64,000 nt of DNA from Amyelois transitella (taxonomy: Eukaryota; Arthropoda; Insecta; Lepidoptera; Pyralidae), in the NCBI RefSeq assembly GCF_032362555.1, contig NC_083535.1, forward strand, positions 6,076,001-6,140,000, in the 5' to 3' direction. Position numbers and translations under genes: made by a program. This document shows, one piece after another, positions 38,788 to 48,046 of the stretch (position 1 is its first letter; each line of letters begins with the position of its first letter). The notes beneath the pieces are model-generated. The model was not told the DNA's origin and ran no database searches. It worked only from the letters and a program-made list of their open reading frames with translations.

Positions 38788-39239
38788 AAATTTACGTGAT
38801 TAGATTAGTTTGATTGCGCTTACGGCGAGAAAAATCATCTTGGCGAAACGTGTACATTCCCACAACTAGGAAGATTTGTAACCACCCAACTCAAAGAAAA
38901 GGATGCAACTAGGATTTAAAGACTTAGGAGTATTTAAAGAACTGGGACTAAGGCAAAGAAGATTATGGTAATTTTAGTAATTAAGATGAGACTAATTATT
39001 TCTATAGTGAAGATCTGTGGCAAGGCCCAATGTTCGTTCAGTCATACATGAGTCATACAATGTTCTCTATATGAAGTGTAAATTAGTTCAGTTATCTTCA
39101 AAACTACAACTAGGTATGCGCTGTAATTCATTAGATCGAATTAGATAGGTAGTATGTGTTTAGGATCTATCTCCCTATAGCGAATTCCAAGATGCAGTTC
39201 TTTTACCTTTAACATAGCCATTTCAACATGGGATACTTT

Positions 39240-39376
39240 TTTTCGGCGATAGGCTAGCAATCTGTCTCTATTTGAATCTCAATTCTATCATCAAGCCAAA
39301 TAGCTGAACGTGGTTTATCAGTCTTTTAAGTCTGTTAGTTGTGTCTACCCCGCAAGGGATGTAGACGTGATTATAT
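39240..39376 (-). mobile_element. SINE-like repeat family 1, reverse copy
   Basis: It contains 'cgataggctagcaatctgtc', 'tttgaatctcaattctatca' and 'gtctaccccgcaagggatg'. A short tandem of 'gattatatgtgt' (three units, about 39370-39402) is attached at its end. Confidence 0.7.
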
Positions 39377-39978
39377 GTGTGATTATATGTGTGATTATAT
39401 GTATCATGAAAAAGGTAGGTATTACAAGAAATTCGATCTCACGTAGTTTCATCTTCGGTTCCTTATTTCAGCAAAAGCGTTATGCTGACATTCTTCTAAT
39501 TAGAAATTAAACCATAAAAATAAATATATTAATTACTTATATCTAATTAATATAAAATGATTATATAACGTTACGTGGTAAAGGTTGTAAAATTAATAAT
39601 GTGCTCTTGAATTACATACACATTTTTAAGAAATATCACAACTACTTCCCTTAGGAACAGATTCTAGTCTCAAAAGCCAAATATAATACAGATAAAAAAA
39701 TCTTGTTAAAGTTTAGTCCTCGAGGAAGAGAAACTAGTATCGGCGGTAGATAAACTCTTCTTCATAAAGATCTAGTTTAAGATCTGGCCAGTCAAATATT
39801 TACTCTTTGTAATGTCTATTCCAACAAAAATTGACAATACTGACAGATAAATATGTCGTAAAGTCCTTACAGGGCAAAGATTTAGAATGTGTTTATCGAA
39901 AATCAAAGTAAATTTTCAGTAGTTTATACTCAATGTCGCAGATTTTTACATTTAAAGTTTATGTCCCTGTAATGTAAA

Positions 39979-41721
39979 ATGGGGAAGACACCCGATAACT
40001 CTGAAAAGCAAAAGAAACCGAGAAGACCGTATGAAGAAATAGGAGCCTTCTTCAATGGAAATGAGGTAAAAACAATGAAAAGAAAATTTAAACTAGGTAT
40101 TGCTTTGTGTACTTATTAATTATCTGCCATGGGAGGCTCAAATAAAATCGTCCCACTTGTGTCCCACAATGGAACTAGTTGGTTTTATGAGGTACTTGAC
40201 TGCACTAACATAAAACAAGAATCATATAACTTAACGAAGTGTCGTTTTTCTACCTCCATGAAAGAATTCTATAGTAATTTTCTAGATAATTTTCTCCTTT
40301 TTTAACACAGCTAAAAAAGCAATGCTAAATAGCTAGGTATAGTACCTATGACATTATTATTTCTTTTTAAACGGCAATACCTACGTTACTTTTAATGAGT
40401 AGGTGATAATAGCTTGTAATGCACCCTCCTCCATACTCCACATTATATGTGAAAAAAAAATCAGAGATCGGATTAGTGGATTTGACGTAAAAGTCGGTCA
40501 AAAAGACACCAATTTTCACATTTATAAGTATGGATTTCCTGTAGGTCAAGATAAGAGTACCGAAGAGCACCTCAAAGCCTCCGAAGCTGACGCCATCTCA
40601 GATGAAGTTGCAGCAACAGTGCACCTGCGATGATGACGAGTCCGTGTGCTCGGAGACCTGCGGTCAGTCTGAAGGAGGCGGCGGTTATGGCAACAAACTC
40701 AACTTTCAGGTATTTTTTCATTACCCGTGATCACATATCTTCAATAAACTTTCAAGCAAAAAGGTAGGTAGGTCCTCAATTTAGAAAAAAGATGAAACTT
40801 TTCTGTGTTAGGTAACAGTATTTTGGATGCTTTTACGGAAGAGAAAAATGTTATTAAAAAAACCAGGCGAATAGAACACATAACTGGGTTGGCACAACTA
40901 GTTGTGCATACCTGTCAGTTGTTCAACGAGGATAACGTGAAATATGTATGGTACGGTTGCGATGTGTGCGGATATTAATTCACCTACTCCCTGGATTGTG
41001 ATCAAACCAAACAGACCGATTAACAAAAGAAGGTGCTATCTTCTTGACTCCTGCTGGACGTGGTTAATAATAAATACTCGATAACCACTGCACAAACATT
41101 TCATTTACAAAAATACGTGAATTAAGCCTTTTCACTTTACAGATCCCTGATGACTTATGCGAAGGCCTCACTAATAGGAACGCATTAAACTCTGAGCTAA
41201 CCTACAGTAAGGGCATGGAGGCGCATGAGGACCTCTGCAACGTCTGCAATGTGACCCCCTCAAATGCCCCCAAAGGAGTAAAGGCCCACAAGGTTTTACA
41301 TCCAGACAAGGACGTGTTCGTACTGAAGATTGGTAAACAAACGGATGAGCCTAACCGTACTGGAAATATAGAGGTAGGTATCGCTATCATTATTATAGAA
41401 GGGCTAAATCCACATTATGTAGAAAATCGTAACGTATCTGACAATCAAATCAAGTAAATAATACAAGGTATTGCTAGCTTATACAGATCGTAGCAAGTGA
41501 ACAGGCTGGAATATTGTTACATACAATTGTATTACACTACTTAATGTCTTCAGGTGGAATTGGTGACTCCTCGGGCACCAGCTAAGCTAAGGCCGGCCAC
41601 TCACTCGTGTAAGGAGATCCAATGCGAGGAGCAGGATATACCGTGCTGCGCTCCATGCAGGGTGTGCCGAGGAGGTGCTGCAAAGAAGAGGAAGTCACGG
41701 CGTCCTAGGTGTTGCCCGTAA
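39979..41721 (+). CDS. Cluster gene 2: 216-residue Cys-rich protein with the shared module (four exons)
   Basis: Exons are 39979-40065, 40545-40709, 41143-41373 and 41554-41721. All introns are phase 0 with GT-AG ends, and there is a complete ATG-to-TAA frame. A poly(A) signal lies at 41768-41773. Exon 1 is Lys/Arg-rich and ends PYEEIGAFFNGNE; exon 2 starts VKIRVPKSTSKPP and holds CTCDDDESVCSETC; exon 3 begins IPDDLCEG and holds DVFVLKIGK (module, residues 141-149); exon 4 begins VELVTP and has seven further Cys in a basic C-terminus ending CCP. EEIG..x..NE-x-[KR]I[KR]VP and FQIPDDLC align with the nested gene and with the last exon of the 44.8-47.2 kb gene, which fixed the exon choice. No signal peptide or membrane helix. 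Family not recognised. It is the best reference member because the model is complete. Confidence 0.8.
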
Positions 41722-42135
41722 AATGTGTAAAAACATTATGTAAAAAGTTGGAAAGAAGAAAAATTGTAATAAATAATTTGAGATTTCAACCTTCTTTTCT
41801 TTGCTTCAGTATAAAGCTTGGCCACTGAATGGTTCCTACTTACATTGTTGGTATAAATAGATTGAAGTTGCTTTCCCTCTCATTATCAGCTCATTATCCT
41901 ATGTTTTAAGGGGGTTCAAAAACCGGTTGAGATGATTAGTATACTTAGTCGCATCGCGTGTTTTGTTGGATTATAGCCAGTCTTCAATACGAAAATGCCT
42001 TCCCTCCCTAACAGTATTGCGACACCAAACGTAGAGATACATATAGATCCTCTCTGCACGTTAGATGGTTAGTTCCTTTGACAAAGTATTTATACTTATA
42101 ATCATTGGTATCCCAATGGTTTCCAAAATGAGCAA

Positions 42136-42203
42136 TTTCCATAACAATCTAGTGAGGTTCTCCATAAATTTTCCATAACAATCTAGTAAGGTTCTCCATA
42201 AAT
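42136..42203. repeat. 34-bp tandem duplication
   Basis: Units 42136-42169 and 42170-42203 differ by a single base (g/a). Confidence 0.85.
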
Positions 42204-42690
42204 ATCAAAATTATTTCTCCCATCACTTAATTACTTTACTCATCACTCCAGTACTAAATTATGTGCAAAAGGCTTTACAAAAAGGATAAATAATGGATTA
42301 CAATTGATCGTTTAAAAAGATTTGAAAAAACAAATAGATAACATATATTTTGGTTTCAAATATTATCTTTATTTGGTAACAACAAATTGGATTTTAAATT
42401 GATATTTTATTTATTTACACTGGACCTTATAAAAAATTGAACTGAAGTTATACCTCTACGAGATTAGTTCAGCGATACGCTCCTCTTCTCTATTCCTAAA
42501 CGAAACGTATAATATCGTTACTTTTTTATTCATAGGGATGCAGAAAGCCGTGGTTGCCATGCCGAGCTGTACCCTTTTACATAACTTCTTAAAATTGTAA
42601 CTCTTGTGTAAAATATTGTAGATAATCACTATTACTATTTAATTTCCTATTTGTAAGCGTCGTAACAGCAGAAAGTAGGATTCTTTTAAC

Positions 42691-44603
42691 TTAACATGGA
42701 GATTTGCATGGAGCGACGGAGCAGCATTTGCGTGGCGGGCACCGGGGAACACTGCAGCACATGACGCAGGGTCCGGGCAAACTCCTGCACCTCACCACGG
42801 GGCACTGCTTGGTGCGGTTACAACAAGGCGATATACGTTTTCGGCGTGCTTTAATTTTAGGCGAGCTTCTGCATTTGCGTGGATGCTTTCGGCGTCTACA
42901 TGGATGTATGCATGGCGAACTTCTGCAAGGAGAAGCACAACATGGCTTTTTGCAACACTGGGACGGACAGGGACTCTTGAACGGTGAAGGTGGTTTGCAA
43001 GGCCTACAAGGCGAGGGTGGACAAGGCTTGCAAGGTCTGCAAGGTGGTGGCGGGAAAGGCCTGCAAGGTGGTGGAGCGCAGCAAGGCAAAGGGCGAGGAC
43101 ATGACCGCGGTCGACATGGCTTACAAGATGAGCATGAAATGCATGATGATGGCGGGCAAGGTTTGCAAGGATATGGAGAACAAACTTTATATCGCCATGG
43201 TGGTAAGGGTCTACAAGGCCATGTGGAGGGACATCTACTGCAACACCCAGAGCCACAACCACCACATTTGGGTGGCGGACAAGGTCTACAGGGGGAGGGA
43301 GGACAAGGTTTACAACATTTTTTACAAGGTGTAGGTCGACATGGCACTGGTCGGCAAGGCCTTTTGCATCCCTTTCTACATATTTTAGGTTTACAAGGTG
43401 AAGCTCGACATACAATCATTTTGCACTTAGAAAGCCGACAAGGGCTCGGCGGCGAGCAAGGCGTGGGAGCACATGGTGAACCACACGGAGGCCGGACTGG
43501 AGGTGGAGTCCATTCTAACATCAGTTCATTCTTTGCAAGCGGTGCTCCAGTCATTCTTCGGATGACTAATTCAAATACACCACGACGTGGATTCGTCACT
43601 GTAGATACTTTGACTGGGACTTGTTGTTCTCCTGATGAAGCCACAATGCATTTTGGTCCTTGACATGGAGTACAACCATGAACTGGACATGGCTCTTTTG
43701 GGCCAATACGTATATGAGAGACTGTTGCAGATATATCGCCTTTAGATACAGCCATAGCCGGACAACATTTATTTGGTTTGTCATCTTTTATACAAACTGA
43801 TTTACCAGTGCCCGTAGAAGCAGATGCTCCTTTTACAGATCTTGTTTGGGACCCACAGCATTTTGTTGGTGATCTGAGTGGTGAGGACTTTTTGGAAAGT
43901 TTTTCTTTACAGTCTTTACATTCATTACATCCTGAACTTCCCATCCCCTCATCATCTTTCTTTCTTCCCCAAAAATATACTTCAGAATAGTGCATCTTGT
44001 TAGTTACGTCATTTCTATTACTGCGGTAAGCTGTTGTTGATACACTATTACACAATGAAGGTGCATCTAAATTGGAATTACAACTTGATGGGTAATATGA
44101 ACCAATACTGGTGTTAGTATTGACTTGCAAACATTTGTTTATTGAAGCTGTAGCTTGTGTTCCCGAGGTGCGATGGCGAAAATCATCTAAATATGTCATA
44201 TACACTGCAGTTTCCTTTTGGCCAAAAGTGTTATTTTCAATAAATAAATGTCCACTATTATAACCTTTCAATTCACCATATGTTGATCGATCTAATCTGG
44301 ACGTCCGATTATCTTCTTTACACAATTCTTTTACCAATAGGGTATTTATAGATGTGATAGATAAAGAATCTTTCGAACGGAAACCTTCAAACAAATATTG
44401 CATAGAAGTTGTGACACCTCTAAGTTCATTCAAATATTGGGCTATACTGTCGGAAATGGGTGGATTTAATAATTTAAGAAGATCTAAAGCAGGAATATTA
44501 TAATAATTATCCATAAAGTGCTTCATGACCACAGTCGATATTTTCATTCTCAGTTTTTGTTCTTCAGTCACTTCTTGATAAAACGGCAAGCTCGGCAGGG
44601 CAC
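42691..44603 (-). CDS. Cluster gene 3: large protein with the shared module and a long Cys/Pro-rich tail
   Basis: One long open frame, stop at 42691. The frame has no ATG near its left-hand end (TTG at 44589, TAA shortly upstream), so I start it at an acceptor-like tcgtag before 44603; it then needs a phase-1 upstream exon. Numbered from 44589 it has 632 residues. Residues 1-70 look helical (LRMKISTVVMKHFMDNYY, IPALDLLKLLNPP). Residues 71-335 are polar with scattered Cys pairs. GVFELVIRR...KNELMLEWTP (337-361) matches the cluster module. From 363 to the end it is almost entirely Cys, Pro, Lys, Arg and Ser in CxPC, CRPCPP and CCxP arrangements. Such tails occur in insect sperm-tail CGP-type proteins, so a disulphide-linked structural role is plausible, not shown. 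Poly(A) candidates lie at 42406-42411 and 42368-42373 (minus). Confidence 0.75.
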
Positions 44604-44813
44604 CTACGACCAGTTGACGATAATTTTATATTATGTAAACATGCAAAAAATGTGAGATAAATTATGTATGTAAATGTATATGTGACTATACAATGCAAGT
44701 AGCAGTCACTTTTTTATAATTGTAATTCATGAAAATAAGACAATTGGGATTGAATCAACAAATAAAATTTAATTGAAAAAACATAGATTAAAAAAAAATA
44801 CATTGATTGTATT

Positions 44814-47226
44814 TTAACAGCAGTGATTTCTCGGGCAACAATTTGGACAAGCTTTAGCGCATTGTGCAGTACTACTATCTTTGACTGGTATGTATTTTTC
44901 TTGGCATCGCGATGGCGTAATAAACTGATATTCAAGTTTGGACTTCCTTCCTGGCATTTCTATTGTCTTTCCTATTCTCAATTTGATAATTTGCCTGGGG
45001 AAGTCGTACACTACGCCCGGATAATCCTCAGCCGTGACTGGCATTAATTGACCAGGCTCATCTCTTGCGACATCTCCAACGCCTTCAGAGGTAAGGCTAA
45101 AATGTGCACGTTGAGTATGTGCCATCCCGCAGGTATCTGATGGCATTTGGAATACCACTTTGTTCCCCGTTGGACAGCAATCTGCACAATTTTTTGATTA
45201 TGTCAAAGTACTAAATTTAAAATAAGTGCATAGATATGTCAAGTATTTTTTACCTTAATTTTTGGAGTGCTACCGAAAAGTTATAAACTATTAAAATTTA
45301 TTTTTTCTTTTTATTGGTAAATCAGTATCTAGTGACGTTTTTTCCCCTTTGGCTTCTTAAGTCGCCTTACACAGCATTCACAATCTAAATCAGACTGTAA
45401 GCGTGTGTCAACTTTTTTGACAGGCGGTTTCTTATCTGGACCACTAGGTGTCACCAATTCTAGCTCCAATTTGCACTTCCTATCTCCTTGCATTGCTGTT
45501 TTTCCGACTTTTAAAACAAAACAATCAGTGGGCGGTAGGTCTTTAGTATCTCCCTTTTCAAGTGCTGCTTGTTGAGCATGTTTAGATATTTGAGTGCAAC
45601 CTTCAGTAGTGCAAGTAAATTGTGTTGTGGTCGGCTGAGCGCCAGCGCAACATGTGGCTTCGCTAGGCAAAGCTAAGCTTAGTTGGTTTTTACCACACGG
45701 TGGTTCACAAGGTCCTCCATCTACACCCTTTGCATATGGACATTGTAAACTGCAACGTGTTTGACTTATCTTCTTTATAATCGAAGAAGTGGCTGGTACT
45801 TTAATTCTAAGTTCATTGTCACCCAAAGTTGTACCTATCTCTTCGAATTGTTTACTGCGACCTGGTCATTAACAAATTGATTTTCATGCTGGGGCGACCC
45901 TGTCCTAGGGTTGTAAGGACTTAATGTTACCCGACATAATTATAAGTACATTTAAAATTTCCAAAAGTAGTGTTGGTACTTTGAAGTAGCTTTATTTGAA
46001 AGGTGAGTAAAAATATTTGCATCCTTAATACAATCAGAAGTTCAGAGCCGCCCCTGCTGTTTCTCTATGAAAAATTCTTGCCTGCCCGAGATACTGATTG
46101 TCAATTTTACTCGAAGTTGCTCGATATTGCACTATCATTGTCTGCTTATGCAAACGTGTTATAGATACGTGCATAAAGCGGAATGGTTTGAATGGAATTT
46201 TTTCGACTCCAAAATAGTTCGTAGTAAATTACCTGGGTATAATCAGAAAATATACGCTATCTTTCAATCAAACAGTGGTTACCCCACACTTACCTTTTGG
46301 TACATGTAAGCAGTATTGATCAGTGTTTCTACATGCCATCGGTATCTTTTGCTCTGGTTTAGGACCGGAACAGTAGCAAACATCATCACCTTCTACGCAT
46401 GGCATGCTGTTATATGGATCCCTCGCTGAAAACATTTGGTATAATGCATGTTGAGTTTATCAATTAAATGCTCACTATATAAAACGTAAAATACATAAGT
46501 ACCTATGGGGCAGACTCCTCCCCCACCTCCGGGACAGGGTCCGCCGGCACCGCCAGCGCCACCACCACCCCCCGGCATTCCTCGGGCACCTCCACAGACA
46601 CAAGGATCGTCACTGCTCTGAAAGTTTCGCTGCGGATTACACGAGCGATCATTAATGGATGCACCTGCGGGACCACCTAAGGTCGGCGGTCCACCAGCGC
46701 CCTGGAACTTCGTTATGATCAACTTTCCAAAACATGAAATGCGTAAGAACATCACGATTTCACCACTTTCCGCGCCATCGGGTCCCATTATGCGGAACGA
46801 ATCCTTCAAAGCTTGGTAGCTAACAGTATTAGGAAACTCCAGAAACTTATTTCGTGCTTGAACAAACTCTTTCGTCATGTCAATTGTTGCCTCTCCCATT
46901 ACGATTTTTGCTGGTAAGCATCCACATGGCAGTGCTTTGTATACGCATATTTTGATCGGAAACGAACTCATGGCATTGCTGATTTCAGATTCCTTAAGTG
47001 AAAACAGACACGATTTGCCACTGTTGAATGTCTTGACGAAAGGTCCGCCGCTCTTTGCGGCGCATGGATCGAGTTCATCGTCGCAAATCTCCAGTGGTTC
47101 CATTCCGGGACAGTCTATTTTAACACAAGTCCTGAAGTCTTTGTCGGTGAAACATGGACTCTTCACGAATACAATTTTATCTATGAGCACCTCAAGGAGG
47201 AAGAGGCCATCATCTTGCTTCGCCAT
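44814..47226 (-). CDS. Cluster gene 4: C2-like N-terminal region fused to the cluster module (407 residues)
   Basis: Exons are 47226-46503, 46425-46294 and 45181-44814, total 1224 nt. Both introns are phase 1 and GT-AG. The start is an ATG followed by AKQDDGLFLLEVLID. Residues 1-175 alternate hydrophobic strands with conserved-looking Cys (CVKIDCPGMEPLEICDDEL, FPIKICVYKALPCGCLPAK) and resemble a C2-like beta sandwich. A Gly-rich linker with CVCGG and CPGGGGGVC follows (about 205-240). Exon 2 holds EGDDVCYCSGPKPEQ. Exon 3 has CCPTGNKVVFQMPSDTC, then LRIGK (353-357) and KLEYQFITP (367-375), and ends in a Cys-rich CPNCCPRNHCC. The N-terminal part should be tested against the insect DUF4788 and DUF4776 models; I do not assert a match. 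Another cluster gene lies inside its second intron. Confidence 0.75.
45329..45862 (-). CDS. Cluster gene 5: intronless copy inside an intron of cluster gene 4 (5' end uncertain)
   Basis: The open frame runs from just after a TGA (about 45862) to the stop at 45329, with a poly(A) signal at 45310-45315 on the minus strand. It reads KQFEEIGTTLGDNELRIKVP, then Cys-rich TRCSLQCP and CEPPCGKNQLSLALP, then the module (DCFVLKVGK...GDRKCKLELELVTP) and a basic tail RRLKKPKGKKRH. It matches gene 2 from EEIG onward but has none of gene 2's three introns. There is no ATG in frame. An ATG at 45869-45867 opens a different frame that meets TAA five codons later, at the point where the frames would join. Either a short upstream exon is spliced on, or the copy carries a frameshift. 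An acceptor-like AG before 45834 would also fit gene 4's phase-1 donors. Closest paralogue by eye: gene 1. Confidence 0.62.
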   Translation of the reverse strand, partial: GRSKQFEEIGTTLGDNELRIKVPATSSIIKKISQTRCSLQCPYAKGVDGGPCEPPCGKNQLSLALPSEATCCAGAQPTTTQFTCTTEGCTQISKHAQQAALEKGDTKDLPPTDCFVLKVGKTAMQGDRKCKLELELVTPSGPDKKPPVKKVDTRLQSDLDCECCVRRLKKPKGKKRH

Positions 47227-48046
47227 CGCTAAATACGTTCAGGGGATGGGAAATTTAGAATTTTAATATATTTTTTTTTCAAAAGTGTTTTATCATTTTT
47301 GTGAATTTGATGGATATAACAAAAGAACATAAAGGACAAGCAGTGACATCAAATATTATTTTTTCTTGAAAAGTTTACAACTGCTGAAAAGTTCTGTTTA
47401 GCAAATACCGACAAGGGCAAATTATTAGCAAATAGGAGGTAGACGCTACAAACTTTTGTCCCACTAACGAACCGTTTATTTGCTAAACAAGGGGTAAATC
47501 GGGACCAATGATATGTTATGTAATGAGTGTAATGACACTTATTGAACAGTGGAGAGCTTTATCAGGTCGCTGACCGATCGTTGGGCCTAGCGCAATAAAG
47601 AAATACATGAATCGTTTCAGAGTTTAAAATTCTCTCGAAAGAAAAATATACTTAATACTGTAATAACCACTCGGTGTTGGGTTATTGTCTCTACGTACCT
47701 TTACCGTGGCAATAACAGCGATTATCATTCAAGCATTGTGATTACTCCTCTCTGAATCGGAGCCGGGGTTCAAGCAGCATACTGGAGTGAGTTAGTCAGA
47801 ATTTGATACGAAACTAAGCTACTCCCTGACCTGACCTCCGCACTCTTTCACTTGACTTTTTGTAATAACTGCCTGCAACCCAAACTGTTGTAAATCCACT
47901 AACAGGTAAAATACAAAGAAACACTTTTTACTTTTTGAGTTGCTATAGGTAAATACGATTGACGGAGGGACTATAAAATAAATAAGTACGAATGAACAAT
48001 AATTTTATTTATCACAGATATAAAATAACAAGAAAAAAATCTCATA
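47227..48046. other. Intergenic spacer between cluster gene 4 and the next minus-strand gene
   Basis: No coding frame seen. It should contain the promoter of cluster gene 4; no clear core element was recognised. The minus-strand poly(A) signal of the neighbouring gene is at 48004-48009. Confidence 0.45.

Noticed and set aside
42704..43663. 319-codon plus-strand open frame rich in Gly, Leu, Gln and His
   Set aside because: It is the reverse of the Cys/Pro-coding tail of the minus-strand gene: Cys, Pro and Lys codons read backwards give Gly/Gln/Leu repeats and suppress stops. The minus frame extends into non-repetitive coding sequence and shares the cluster module; this one does not.
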